Shown piece by piece: positions 11,873-24,558 of a stretch of DNA of 64,000 nucleotides. Origin of the DNA: Onchidella celtica (lineage: Eukaryota > Mollusca > Gastropoda > Systellommatophora > Onchidiidae); NCBI GenBank assembly GCA_963931925.1, contig OZ007580.1:185001-249000 (forward strand). Direction: 5' to 3'. The translations under genes and the position numbers were made by a program. The notes under the pieces are model-generated. The model saw nothing but the letters and a program-made list of their open reading frames with translations, did no database searches and had not been told where the DNA came from. The first letter of the stretch is position 1. Each line of letters starts with the position of its first letter.

Positions 11873-12228
11873 GGGAAGAGTTCAGGAGCTTATACATCGG
11901 AGGACAGGAACATTGACAGGATCTGTGTGAATGAGTCGTAGACTTTAAAATATTGACATTATAAATATGATATGAAGAATGGTTGATCGGTTGATTGGTT
12001 TGTGATTCTGTATTAGGTATTGTGTTTAGTTAGCTATTCATGATGTGATACATATATGCATAGTGCAGGGCATATTGATCCCCATATTTTTCCCCTGATT
12101 CCGGTATTTTATGTGCTAGGGGCATTGGTAGGTCATTTTTATGTAAGTATTGCTCACGCTCACTCGTTGACAGTCATCTTGATGCGATTTGAAATTAATT
12201 GCATTAATTTTTTTGGGGTGGGGGATGA
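11873..12228 (+). promoter_or_regulatory. 3' untranslated region and polypurine tract of element A
   Basis: About 355 bases without a gene between RNase H and the 3' LTR. The purine-rich stretch GGGGTGGGGGATGA ends exactly at the LTR start and fits a plus-strand primer tract. No envelope-like frame is present. Confidence 0.75.
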
Positions 12229-13419
12229 TGTCACGAGTGGAGTGAGCGGAATTCAGAGATTACGGGGCATGGAAGTGGGGAACGACTAACGGGATAGTGA
12301 GGCTGCTCACCTATATTGACTTCTGTTAGTTAACGTTAAAGCATGCATGTTGTGAGTGGTGGGGGGTCTGAATGAGGCGAGAGCGCTGTATTACTATCAT
12401 TGCACACTAAGACGTCCAAGGAAGCGGACGCGGGAGAAAGCCCCAGAGGGCGAACATAAGGAGAGCAGTCGGAAGACTTGGGAGTAGTGTTTTTTCCAGT
12501 GATGACTGGTAGGTGGAACGATGATTAATAATTATGATTGATGTATTATATTCGTCTATTAGCATGATGTAAGTAAGTATATGTGAGGAATGTGGAAGTC
12601 CTTGATACTGTATATAGCAATGTGCGCCATGAGCGATAGATGTAAGTTGAGTTCATGGATTTGTAGCGAGAGTGAATATTGTGTACTACGGAGGAGGTGT
12701 GTTACCGTAAGATGTTTGGTGAGTGAAATGTGAACTATTGTGTGTACGCTTCATGAGTTGTAAGGAGGGGTGAAGTGAATAGAAGTGGTATGGTATTGTA
12801 CCAATGTAATGTTATTCTTGTAGGTGCCGGGGACGGGCCGAAGAGCCACCTACGGTGAGCACAGGGGATAGGCCAGCATAGGGCCGGAGGCCACACATAG
12901 GCCAGAAGTGAAGCTGTCGGTGCAGGACAGTAGAGGCACATGAGTCGTGGCAGTCTGGCCAACGACAGGGACGTATATATGATTGTGAATGTGCTATTGA
13001 AATGCTAATGTGCTATGGCCATATTGTTGTGCTATTGAAATGCTAATGTGCTATTGCCATGTTGATGTGCTATTGGAATGCTAATGTGTTATGGCAATAG
13101 GAAGGGGCTATTGAGAGACTGCGGTGCCATTGAAATATTAATGTGCTATTAAGACATGGAGAGGAGAAGCTGAGACCGAAGTGTCTTTAGAAAGTAACTA
13201 CCGGGTTGTGGACCCGAGGAAGTGTGCGTAAGGGAGAAGGCCGTTGTACGGCAGTTGAATTGAATAATATAATGTCTGTATTTGCGCTATTATCTTTATG
13301 TTTATGTATAATAAATGTGTGAGTCTGATGGGTTGTTCTGTTAAGTGTTAAACTTGTCCGTTCGTGATTGTTGTCTTGTTATAATCATTATTACATCTCC
13401 CAGTCTGGGATTAGTGACA
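12229..13419 (+). repeat. 3' LTR of element A
   Basis: 1191 bp, TGTCACGAG...GTGACA, followed by the target duplication GCTGT (13420-13424). AATAAA at 13310-13315. The 19-bp repeat block is at about 12989-13102. Confidence 0.95.
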
Positions 13420-13531
13420 GCTGTTACTGCTGTTGTTGTTGTTGTTGCCGTTGCTGCTGTTGATGTTGTTGTTGCTGTTGTTGATGTTGTTGTTGCTGTT
13501 GCTGCTGTGGCTGTTGCTGTTGTTGTTGTTG
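13420..13531. repeat. TGT/TGC trinucleotide array, right half
   Basis: Continuation of the array interrupted at 6945. It begins with the target-site copy GCTGT. Confidence 0.95.
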
Positions 13532-14314
13532 TCACAGCTTGTAAAAAAGTCAGATTGTCTGAGTGGTGCATGTTAAGATAGCGTGAGACCAGCGAGTGAT
13601 GAAGGCGGTGTATGGGATTGTGAGATTGAACGAGACAAAGAGAGTCGAAATGATAGACAGATACAATCAGACACAAATTTACACACACATTACAGACAGA
13701 CAAACAAACAGACATAGCTCTAACACAATGAATAAGCTTTGGACCTTGCACTGAAAAATGTGCCCGCGCTTGTTGTATTTTCATTTAAAGTGATCCCCTG
13801 GACCCAAGGAAGTGCCGGATAAAGTCTAACTGGCTAAAGGGTGGCATTATGTATGTAGGCGCAATGATTATAAATTTCTTGTCATAAGCATTAATCAGTA
13901 CGAATAAACGTTCATGTGGTAGGAAATTGGCTCCTTTTTAATTTGATGTATATATTAAGCATGGGTAGCTCTTTGATATTTGGCTGGGTACACCTTTATT
14001 GCTAATCTGTAATGTCACATAGGGAATGTTTTTGGGGAATTTCTTAGCGTTGCCAGCCTTTATCTCATTATATCCGGCATATTCAGTAGCCCAAAGTGGT
14101 TCTCATAACATTTATAGCAAAACCAGGAGCATATATCTTTGTGCGAGGTTCCCGGCTATCTGAGGGCTTGGTCCCCCGACTATGTGGAAATTAACCCCCC
14201 CCCCACCCCACCCCACCCACCCCCTCACCCACCCCCCCACCCACCCCCCCCCCCCCAAAAAGCTGCACGTTTGAGATAAAAATTCAATTGACCATTGATG
14301 GTTGTATCTCTATG
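13532..14314. other. Anonymous DNA with a C-rich run
   Basis: No gene recognised. A C-rich low-complexity run of mixed C-tracts and CCCCACC units lies at about 14192-14257. Confidence 0.5.
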
Positions 14315-14319
14315 ATCAT

Positions 14320-15765
14320 TGTTACGAATCTGGACTGGGTGATAGTGCCCTCCAGTGTAGGGTTCTGGACTAAAGTCCCCTCTAGCTGTTATGAAGAGGG
14401 TCTTCTCAATGATGGTATTATGACTGCATTTAAATCGAGAGGTATTTAATATTCAATCTTTCGTACCATGCCACACACTAAGAACAATCTGAATAAGTTT
14501 CATAAACAGACCTGCAGGGCCACAAATTTAATTACATTAATTACCCTAACAATTTTGTCTAGATCTATTACACAGTAAATACAACATCAGCAGCATCAAA
14601 TCTAAATTCAATAATATGTCACTCGAAGTCTTCTCTAGATTCCTATAATATTATGATAATTCTGTCTCACTAACAATTTAAGTGCTAATTATATATCTCT
14701 CAGATCTGGTCTGCCTACTATATATCAATCAATATACTAATATGGGCTCTGGCGACGATGTCATCTCAGCTATTTGTGCCTACCGCTTATAATGAATCGA
14801 GCTCGTCAATATAAACTGACGTAGCTAAGTCTAGATATCTACTCTAGGATGGGCTGGCAATTCCCAGCCTCATCCAGACAAATCAATCCCAATTCACAGA
14901 TGCGTATGCCATACATTCATACTAATTGCAAGTCAATATAAATCTTTGTCTTGCATTCTTGGGTAGCATTCCTAGTATATGCGGCAATCCTGTCCTAGTG
15001 GATAACTTATGTTCAGCTCCTCGTTCATTGTTGAGTCATCAATGGACAAACACTTACGCTTGGTCCCTGGTGTTAGAAACAACCAGGGAACAGTGGACAA
15101 TAGCAGTGGGCATATCTCATTCAAGCATATGGCTTCATCTCAAATGTCTATAGTGGACTAGACATGACATCGAACAGACTTAGGATTCTTCAGGCAGAAT
15201 CGTGCCGACGCCTGCACAGATTGGAGTTTTCTGTATGGAGTAATGGACATAGGTATGGCTACACTTTTATACTGTGCAGCCACCTGCAAATTACCGTTAA
15301 AATCCCTAGATTTGATTGGTGCATCCATGCGAGCTCATCTCGCAGTATTAATATATTCTACGTGGGAGTTGGTCACGGCCTTGTACTAAAAACAGACAAG
15401 GTCAATTTAAAATGTCAAAACAATTACTGAAATCTTTAAACCCTCGTGCTTTCTACATTTTATGTACGAATTTCTGAACGCGACTAAGCGTCGTAAACTA
15501 TCTATCCTTATTCACCCCTTCTCTTCCCTTCTAAGTGTTCATCAAAATCACGGGGTCGAGAATTGCACTGTCACTCCTAACTTATCCATTTATTCTATCT
15601 CGCCCCACTTTCTTTCCATCTCTAAGAAAAAATGTTTCAAAAACAAACTGTTCACGAGAACAGTTCAAGGACAAATTACGCCGGTTATAATCAACGAGAC
15701 CGTGAAAAATCAACTCCTTGCAAGTCGTGACCCAGCACGGCATTTATAGCACTTAAACCATGACA
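14320..15765 (-). repeat. Solo LTR of the family 2 (Gmr1-like) lineage
   Basis: 1446 bp, starting TGTTACGAATCTGG and ending CCATGACA on the plus strand. It is flanked by the perfect 5-bp duplication ATCAT (14315-14319 and 15766-15770). It shares ordered blocks with the LTRs of element D and the tandem array, for example the AGACCTGCAGGG block and the TCACGGGGTCGA block. No internal region remains, so it arose by LTR-LTR recombination. Orientation is set by alignment to the minus-strand array. Confidence 0.92.
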
Positions 15766-15770
15766 ATCAT

Positions 15771-16473
15771 GTCTAGCCAGAGCTCAGTCTTTGGTGTATT
15801 CTGGCAGTTGTTTACATTTGATCAGGTTGTGTCAATAAAGTGCCAAAATTGTACTTCCTTTTGTACGGAGACTTGAAATCATGACAGTTCCTGTCACACA
15901 TTGCAAAGTCTTTAATATTAAACTTTGAGAAGACCATGAGCTGCCTTGATCAAATAGTTTATGAAAGAATTTTATTTATTTCCATAGATTCATGTTCAAA
16001 CATACAATAATTCCTTCTTAAGGCAAAGAGAAAAAACTTACAACAAAAACTGCACACAACAAAGTTTCGGCGATTTTCATTTTTCTGTGTTAAAAACTAT
16101 TTGCTATTGTAGCTTGGCAGGGAATTTGGCTAAGTTCTATAGTGTCAACGTGAGCAATAATTTGTTGTGTGGGAGAATCGCTTGGTTTATCTCTCAATCT
16201 CTTTATTAAAATTTGGTGAATTACTGAACTCAAACTCAGTCTCAGACATGCTTACCCCCTACCCCCTCCCCCCCCCCCCCCCACCGCTAACACACCAAAA
16301 AATGACACACGCCAGTTGTGTCAGATGATCTGCTCACATTCTGTCAAAGTCATACCTGTGGAAAATCTGTAGGATCTCTCTGTAGTGTGCACGGTGTCAG
16401 GGATTGACAGCTGTTTGTCTGTCTGTCTGTCACTCTACTCATCGGGGACTTATAAATAGGAGAAGCAGCGACC
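15771..16473. other. Anonymous DNA with a TATA-like box
   Basis: No gene recognised. A C-tract lies near 16266-16283. A good TATA-like sequence, TATAAATAG (16451-16459), sits about 20 bp before the insertion point of element B. Confidence 0.45.
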
Positions 16474-16478
16474 GATGT

Positions 16479-17671
16479 TGTCACAAATCCCAGACTGGGA
16501 GATGTAATAGTTTATGACAGGACGACAATCACGAACAAACAAGTTTAACACTTAACAAAACAACCCATCAGACTCACACATTTATTAAACATAATTATAC
16601 ATATAATAGCGCAATTACATACATTATATTATTGAAATGACTGCCGTACAACGGCCTTATTCTCACACACACTCTCCCTCGGATCCACAATCCGGTAGTT
16701 ACTCCTAAAGGCACTTCGGCCTCAGCCTCTCCCCTCAGGGTCTTAATAGCACATTAATAATTTACTGGCACCGCAGTCTCTCAATATCACCTTCCTATTG
16801 TCATACACCTTAGCATTCCCCTCGCACCTCAGCAGGGCAATAACACATTATTATTTCCATAGCCATCAACATGGCGACAACATAGTATCAGTTCACTAGC
16901 CTATCAACATGGCAACAATATAGTATCTCATTCACTCTCATATCTACGTCCCTGTCCGTGGCCTGACTGCCACGACTTTATGTGCCTCTACTGTCCTGCA
17001 CTGACAGCCTCACTTCTGGCCTATGTGTGGCCTCCGGCCCTATGCTGGCCTATCCCCTGTGCTCATCGAGGTGGCTCTGCGGCCCGTCCCCGACACCTAC
17101 AAGAATAACATTACATTGGTATAATACCCTACCATTTCTATTCACTCCACCTCTCCTTACAATCCCTGAAGCGTACACACACTAGTTCACCTTTCACTCA
17201 CCACACATCTTACGGTAACACACCTCCATCGGAGTACACACTACTCACTCGCGCTACAAATCCATGAACTCACTTTCATCTATCGCTCATGGCGCACATT
17301 GCTATATCCAATATCACGGACTTCCACATTCCTCACATATACTTATTTACATCATGGTACTAGACGAATATACTATAATACATCAATCATAATAATCAAT
17401 CAACATTCTACGTACCAGTCATCACTGGAAAGACTCTCCCTAGTCTTCTCGACTGCTTCGCTTATGTCCGCCCGATGGGCTCTTATTCACAGGTCCGCTC
17501 CGTAGGACCCTCTAACTTGCAGTGATAGTAATACGGCGCTTTCGCCTCATTCAGACCCCCCCCCCCCACTACTCACAACAGCACGCTTAACTTGCTGTCT
17601 ACTGTGAGCCCTTCTTACTCTACACCCGCTCTGTAGCAATCCCCTTAATTGCACTCACTCCACTCGTGACA
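16479..17671 (-). repeat. 3' LTR of element B
   Basis: 1193 bp. On the plus strand it runs TGTCACAAATCCC to CACTCGTGACA. The neighbouring purine tract (minus strand GGGGTGGGGGATGA, 17672-17686) marks this as the 3' end. Confidence 0.95.
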
Positions 17672-18029
17672 TCATCCCCCACCCCAAAAAAATTAATGCA
17701 ATTAATTTCAAATCGCATCAAGATGACTGTCACCGAGTGAGCGTGAGCAATACCTACACTAAAAAAAAACTGACCTAGCAGTTCCTCTAGTATATACAAT
17801 AGCGAAATCAGGGAAAAATATGTGATCAATATGCCCTGCAATATGCATATATGTGTCACATCATAAATAGCTAACTAATCACAATACTTAATACAGAATC
17901 CAAAAACCACTAAACCTATCAACCATTCTTCACATCATATTTATAATGTCAATATTTTAAAGTCGACTCATTCACACAGATCCTGTCAATGTTCCTGTCC
18001 TCTGATGTATAAGCTCCTGAAATCTTCCC
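17672..18029 (-). promoter_or_regulatory. Polypurine tract and 3' untranslated region of element B
   Basis: Non-coding stretch between RNase H and the 3' LTR, homologous to 11873-12228 of element A. The purine tract abuts the LTR. Confidence 0.75.
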
Positions 18030-18870
18030 CTAGGCTCGACTAAGGTAGTCGGCGATATGATTGCTGGTTCCTGGAATTGGTTGAATAACGAAGGTATACG
18101 GCTGCAAAGCCAATGCCCATCTAGACAAGCGTGGGCTGGACGAACGATTCTTCGACAAAAATGTCAGTGGCTTGTGGTCTGTCTGGATACAAAATTCTCG
18201 TCCCATGAGATAACGTCCTAGTTTCTGGACGGACCAGACAATGGCAAGACACTCACGCTCTATCACAGAATATTTTCTTTCTCTCTGCAATAACTTCCTA
18301 CTGACATAACATACAAGGTTGGAGACATTCGTTCTTCTCCTGTAGAAGACAAGCGCCGACACCAGAGTCCGACGCATCCGTTCTGAGGATAAAATTAGAT
18401 CGAAAATCGGGTAATATCAGAATGGGTGACGATGATAATGCTGTCACCAAATTATCAAATGCTGTCTGACATTCAGAGGTCCACTGGACCTTATCGGGTT
18501 GTCCCTTCTTAGTAAGGTCAGTAAGAGAAGATGACAAGGAGGAAAAATTTGGAATGAACTTTCTGTAATAATTTAAAATTCCCACTAAGCTTCTGACTTG
18601 TTTCTTTGTTTTAGGGATTTGCAACCCTACTAACTTGTCAATTTTTGTTACTTCAGGTCTCTGAACACCTCTACCCACGATATGTCCTAAGAATATTATC
18701 TCTGGACATGCCAAATCCATCTTTGCGGGTCTAGCAGTTAGCCCAAACTGGCGTAATCGTTGAAAAATTACTGTTAGTGTCTGAATATGATCAGACCATG
18801 TCGACGTATGGCATGCTATATCGTCAAAGAATGACACGACATTAGGTATGTCCTTCAACACTAGTATGAG
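18030..18870 (-). pseudogene. pol: RT (second half) and RNase H remnant of element B
   Basis: Homology begins at LVLKDIPNVVSFFDD, so the FFDD box is kept but the RT fingers, the first catalytic Asp (FSKIDL motif) and the MPFG region are gone. That is about 700 bp less than element A. The deletion joins directly to the integrase tail and shifts the frame. RNase H is in a second frame from about 18320 onward (another one-base shift) and ends normally at ADYLSRA (18030). No functional RT can be made from this copy. Confidence 0.9.
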
Positions 18871-21595
18871 AATACAGATACTCTGGTCTCTTATGAAACC
18901 TCTGCAGCCTATTAACATGGAAAACCTCACTCGTTCCATCAATGTGGATAGCGTAATCTACCTTTGAAACAATTCGCTCAATAACATAAGGACCTTTCCA
19001 TGTCATCAATAACTTATTATGGTCCGTAGGTAACAACAATAGGACCTTGTCTCCTGGCTTAAAAATTCTCAGTTTGGAACCTCTATCTTTATAGTCTTTT
19101 GCTCTTTTCGAAGCGATACCAGAAGCTTCTTCTGCTATAGTGCGCGCTGAAGATAATCTTTCTCTTAAATCAACAAGGTCAATCGAAACCTTTTTAAACG
19201 GTTCCGAAACCGTGGGGATCTTTTGAAGAGGAGCCTGGGGTGAACGACCCTTATGCGTCGTCTTTTGGCACGCACTGCACGTCTTACAATATAAACGTAC
19301 ATCTCTGTATACTGACGGCCAATAAAAATCTTTCAGAACTCTCTGCTTGGTTCTAGCACTTCCCATATGATGCGCCAATGGAACATCATGGGCCAGACGC
19401 AATACTGTAGCAATTAACGACCGTGGCACGACGACCTGCTTTTGAACGGAAGCCACTGTGACGTACATACGGAACAGAATGCCCCCCTGGACAAAAAAAA
19501 AAGATGACCCGTTCTTATATCTCCTCGTTTTCTCGGTTCGCGCTTCCCCAAAGCATGGGTTTAATGATGGGTCCTCCCTTTGTAATCTCGCCAAGCGCTC
19601 TGGCGTGATATCTAGGTTGACCGCTGGCGTCGCCAAAGGTCTAATCTTATCTTTATCAGCTACCCGTCGACGTGTTTCGACCGCGGCGCAAAAGTCAATA
19701 CCTTTTGATTGCGACCATGCTTGCACGTTCTCATCGGAAGGGGAAACTACCCGTGATACATTCCCAATGATGAGCTGGGCGCCTGGAAAACAACCAACGA
19801 CTGCTTCGACTTCCCCGCTAAGGAAAGGTGTATCTATCATTATTCTTGCCATGGGCAATTTCTCAATGGCCCCCGAAAATTGGATGCACGGGACAGTCTC
19901 ACCTGTAAGCTGTGAATCCCGAATGCAGTTCTTATGCACTCCCACAACGGTAGATCCTGTATCTCGTAAAACCGAGACCGGTTCGTCCCCAACACACCCC
20001 GGATAAACCCTAAGACCACCTCCTGTATGACATGAATTTATGACGGGGATCTTTCTCCCACAAGGTAAAACACCGGAAGATAATAACTTCTCACAACTGG
20101 GACACTTAGAATACTGTCCGCCTCCGTTGTCCGATGTAACACACGCAGCCGCATGATGAAATTTATTTGGGAAGCATGGACTGGAGCTACTGTCCACGTT
20201 CGCCGCTATCCTACCTGCAGGGCAGTTCACGCTGATGTGATCTGCTCTTCCGCAGTTCCAACACTTCGCGGCCCTACACTCGCGCGAAAAGTGACCCACG
20301 CGTCCGCAAGTCCAACACTCCGCTCCCTGTGCTGCAATAGGCCTGGGTCCCCGTGACCCATCGCGACCGGAACTAGAGTCCCTATGCCGTCGGTCATCGG
20401 CAAAGGTCACAAGTCGGCCCCGGCCATTACCGCGACCTAGCCCTCCTGCTCGGTCAAACTTACCGGATCCATATGCCGGTGATTGGTGATAGCCCCTACG
20501 CTGCCCCTCGGCTTGCCCGCTATAGGCACCACGCTGACGCGACCTGTCCCTAAGTCCTGCCGGCGACCCCTCGACAACGGCGACGTACCCAGCATCTTGG
20601 ACGTACGCCCTGGCGACTGGTTTGGACGGATGTGCCGTACGGTATGCCTCCGCCAACTTAGACGCCTCCTGCACCGTCGCGGGTTCGTTCTCTTTCAGGA
20701 AAGCCACCAGATCTTTGTGGCACGACGCGTACAGCTGGTCACGGATCATTAAGTCTTTCAGTTTAGCAAAATCCGTGCCCACATGCGCCAAGTCTACCCA
20801 GTTCGCGAAATACTCCGTTAGTCTCGCGACGAAGGCAGCAAAGTCCTCCCTGGTATCTGCACGTGCCCGCCTAAACTGCTCCCGGAAATATTCCTCGGTA
20901 CGCGCAAATCGGCGAAGCAGCAAAGCCTTCAGCTTATCGTAATCTTGCACGTCTTCGCGCTGTAGCTCTTTAAAGTAGGTTAACGCTCGCCCCTGCAATA
21001 GCGATGCCAGGTACGTGGCCCATAATTCCTTATTTTCCCCCCATTGCAATTGTGCGTTCAGTTCGAACCTGTAAAGGAAGGCGTCTATGTCGTCCTTCCG
21101 GTCGTCGAACGTAGGGAGCTTAATCCTAACGCCACCTTTATTGTGTACCTGCCGCTCAACCGTTTCCGTTGGCGTGTTCCTCTTGAGTTCTAACTCCGCA
21201 ATCTTTACTTGCGCCTCTATCTCCTTTAACCTTATCTCCTGCTGCTTAAACTCCCTTTCCTGTTGCTGAGCCTCTAACTCCTTTAACTTAAACTCCCTTT
21301 CCTGTTCCTGAGTCTTAGCCTCTCTTTCTTGTTGTTGAGCCTTAGCCTCTCTTTCTTGTTGTTGAGCCTTAGCCTCTCTTTCCTCTTGCTTATCCTTAGC
21401 CTCTCTCTCCTGTTGCTGAGCCTTAGCCTCTCTTTCCTCTTCTCTCTGTCGCTCTTGAGCCTCTTTTTCTCGCTCTCTATCCTTAGCACGCTCATCGCGC
21501 AAATCCGCCTGCTGTTCTTTAATCCAGCCGCGTAGCTCCTCTCCCTCCAGGCCAAGTTCCTTACCCAACTTCATTAGTTGTTGGAGTTCCGCCAT
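18842..21595 (-). pseudogene. gag-pol: gag-protease-integrase fusion frame of element B, integrase core deleted
   Basis: This is one 917-codon frame. Residues 30-140 are coiled coil with five imperfect EREAKAQQQ-type repeats. Residues about 155-330 are capsid with a SCAN-like region. Two CCHC zinc knuckles follow (C427-C440 and C445-C458). The retropepsin active site is D545-T-G. The integrase HHCC zinc domain uses H736, H742 or H743, C773 and C776. The first catalytic Asp is D806, then about 175 residues (including the other two acidic residues) are missing in frame. The GPY module is at residues 868-870. The last few residues, after RPEYL, are read out of frame past the RT deletion. Gag and protease could be functional; integrase cannot be. 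Confidence 0.92.
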
Positions 21596-22539
21596 TTCAC
21601 AGATTTATGGTTATGGTATATATTTAAAAAAAACCGGCTAACCTGTCGGTATGATAACTAACGACACGACCAGAGACCTGAGATCACACCAGATATAACA
21701 ATACCCGGTTGTCTCAAATACAATTCCGAAATTTATCTTTACAGCACAACTAATTCTATATCTACAAAATGTATAGCACTATTAGTTATAAAAGAAACTA
21801 GAACGACAAGAATGAAGAAATACAGTAGAAGGACCACAAGTACGTCAAGGACAACGAACCAGACTAGGACAAAGCTTCTACAAAAAAAAACTATAATGGA
21901 AAAAAATGCAACCTACTACGCCGATTACACAACACGGTACAAACAAGAACAGAGTCTGAAAAAAAAGAACGTATCTACAGATAGGGAGGAGAAGGACAAG
22001 AGAAACGTCTTCCTAAAACAACGAGGAAGATAGAACGCTACAATCTAAACAAAAATACAGGTCCCTATAGAACTGTTCGCTGTGATGAACGAAGTTCCAA
22101 ATTTAGCCCACCTCCCGAAGAGGACAAACTACGCTCACCACGGCAAACCCGCGCCACCGCCCGTATAATCAATTACAACGAAAACAGAAAAACAGCAGGA
22201 AAAGACAGAAGAAAAGACAGCCCTCAATCCAGGGCACAAAAATTTTGACTTTTACTTAACTTTCACCCTAGATTTCAATTTCTCCCTTTCCTCGGAGCTC
22301 TGGCTGCTTGACCTCTACAGGCTGGCACGCACACTCTGCAGAAATTTAAGTACACATTAATACATATTCATCAAAATACATGCATCAATACATATTATTA
22401 TTCATAAACATACATAAATCATATCATGATGAAATTTCCATTCATCCCACGAACAAGGACAACAGCACGAATTCCTAGCACAACAGAAAAACAACTAGAT
22501 ATAACGAATACACAATGTCAAAATGACCACAGGTAAACA
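21596..22539 (-). other. Leader of element B, non-coding
   Basis: Untranslated leader between primer site and gag start, A-rich on the plus strand and homologous to 8183-9175. No gene seen. Confidence 0.7.
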
Positions 22540-22552
22540 GGACGAGCCCCCA
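22540..22552 (-). promoter_or_regulatory. tRNA-Pro primer-binding site of element B
   Basis: The minus strand reads TGGGGGCTCGTCC one base inside the 5' LTR. It is a single copy, unlike the doubled site in element A. Confidence 0.85.
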
Positions 22553-22553
22553 G

Positions 22554-23743
22554 TGTCACAAATCCCAGACTGGGAGATGTAATAGTTTATGACAGGACGA
22601 CAATCACGAACAAACAAGTTTAACACTTAACAAAACAACCCATCAGACTCACACATTTATTAAACATAATTATACATATAATAGCGCAATTACATACATT
22701 ATATTATTGAAATGACTGCCGTACAACGGCCTTATTCTCACACACACTCTCCCTCGGATCCACAATCCGGTAGTTACTCCTAAAGGCACTTCGGCCTCAG
22801 CCTCTCCCCTCAGGGTCTTAATAGCACATTAATAATTTACTGGCACCGCAGTCTCTCAATATCACCTTCCTATTGTCATACACCTTAGCATTCCCCTCGC
22901 ACCTCAGCAGGGCAATAACACATTATTATTTCCATAGCCATCAACATGGCGACAACATAGTATCAGTTCACTAGCCTATCAACATGGCAACAATATAGTA
23001 TCTCATTCACTCTCATATCTACGTCCCTGTCCGTGGCCTGACTGCCACGACTTTATGTGCCTCTACTGTCCTGCACTGACAGCCTCACTTCTGGCCTATG
23101 TGTGGCCTCCGGCCCTATGCTGGCCTATCCCCTGTGCTCATCGAGGTGGCTCTGCGGCCCGTCCCCGACACCTACAAGAATAACATTACATTGGTATAAT
23201 ACCCTACCATTTCTATTCACTCCACCTCTCCTTACAATCCCTGAAGCGTACACACACTAGTTCACCTTTCACTCACCACACATCTTACGGTAACACACCT
23301 CCATCGGAGTACACACTACTCACTCGCGCTACAAATCCATGAACTCACTTTCATCTATCGCTCATGGCGCACATTGCTATATCCAATATCACGGACTTCC
23401 ACATTCCTCACATATACTTATTTACATCATGGTACTAGACGAATATACTATAATACATCAATCATAATAATCAATCAACATTCTACGTACCAGTCATCAC
23501 TGGAAAGACTCTCCCTAGTCTTCTCGACTGCTTCCCTTATGTCCGCCCGATGGGCTCTTATTCACAGGTCCGCTCCGTAGGACCCTCTAACTTGCAGTGA
23601 TAGTAATACGGCGCTTTCGCCTCATTCAGACCCCCCCCCCCTACTCACAACAGCACGCTTAACTTGCTGTCTACTGTGAGCCCTTCTTACTCTACACCCG
23701 CTCTGTAGCAATCCCCTTAATTGCACTCACTCCACTCGTGACA
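22554..23743 (-). repeat. 5' LTR of element B
   Basis: 1190 bp, near-identical to 16479-17671. The C-run near 23630 is shorter, and one base differs near 23535 (CTTCCCTT versus CTTCGCTT). It is followed by target duplication GATGT. Confidence 0.95.
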
Positions 23744-23748
23744 GATGT

Positions 23749-24553
23749 GTCATCAATGACTTCCTGTCACGCAGAGGTCACAAGGGTCACTCAGCGCGTG
23801 AAGTGGGACGATTTGCCCACATGACTCACAACAAGGAAAAACCTCGGTTTTAAGTGGCTGGAAAATTGAGATTATTGTTAATGAGTAATTGATGGTTTAA
23901 GTTTATCGTTCCCAAACTTTGTTCTGCTGGAGGACGGGCAAAGTGGTCACTGGAGAGTTCTTTTGGATAGCCAAAGTCCGAAACTTTCTGAACTCTGGAC
24001 CGGCTATCCAAAATTGTACATCACAAGAGAATGACTAGACATTGCTGAGTGACCTCTGGAATTCTGACAGTTCTCTCCCCCACCCCCACCCCCACCCTTC
24101 CCCAAAACCACCGAAGACGAAGTAAATCACTGAAGAGCTATGAAGTGGGAACCACTGTATGCATGGATCATGCCCCAAATGGAGAATCATAATTGTATGT
24201 ATGGGTCATGTCCTGAGTTACTGCAGAGGTCACAGGGGAATGACGCGAGCAGTTTGGGGATCCACTTAGGGGGTGGGGGTGGGGATCCACTTAGGGAGAT
24301 CGTGTCTGACCTTAGGCTGGGGGGCAGAGAGAGGGGTTGGGGAGACATGACCGACTACTTTGTGCGATGTTAATGAAGAGAGTCCAGACCGGGACATCTA
24401 CAGTGCACAATTTGACCACTGGGACATGAGACCTGGATGTCCTGTACAGCTCGAGTTGCTTGTCCTTCACATCAGTCAGGGCTGGAGTTTTCTCTCTTCT
24501 CATCCTCTCCTGTTCTTGTGCCATCTCTTTCTTGGGTTATCATTTTTTTCTTA
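23749..24553. other. Anonymous DNA between element B and a solo LTR
   Basis: No gene recognised. It contains a direct repeat of nuclear-receptor half-site type, AGGTCACAAGGGTCA (23775-23789), and a C-rich run near 24078-24102. Confidence 0.45.
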
Positions 24554-24558
24554 CTCAA

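Larger units (their letters stand above)
6946..13419 (+). mobile_element. Element A: Gmr1-like Ty3/gypsy retrotransposon, internally deleted
   Basis: Two 1191-bp LTRs (6946-8136 and 12229-13419) with TG...CA ends enclose a primer site, gag, a partial pol and a purine tract. The 5-bp target duplication GCTGT flanks the whole element. The LTRs differ at roughly 15 positions by eye, so the insertion is fairly young. Protease and nearly all of integrase are missing between gag and the end of the integrase C-terminal domain, and a 50-bp inverted LTR fragment marks the joint. The remaining order, integrase tail then RT then RNase H, shows the same reversed pol order as the intact family 2 copies. 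It is non-autonomous. Confidence 0.95.
16479..23743 (-). mobile_element. Element B: Gmr1-like Ty3/gypsy retrotransposon, young but defective
   Basis: LTRs at 16479-17671 (3') and 22554-23743 (5') flank an internal region read on the minus strand. The 5-bp target duplication GATGT is perfect (16474-16478 and 23744-23748). By eye the LTRs differ only by a C-run length and one base. Despite this youth, the pol region carries two large deletions, one removing the integrase catalytic core and one removing the first half of RT. The copy therefore could not have supplied its own enzymes, and most likely moved with proteins from a relative. Confidence 0.95.
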
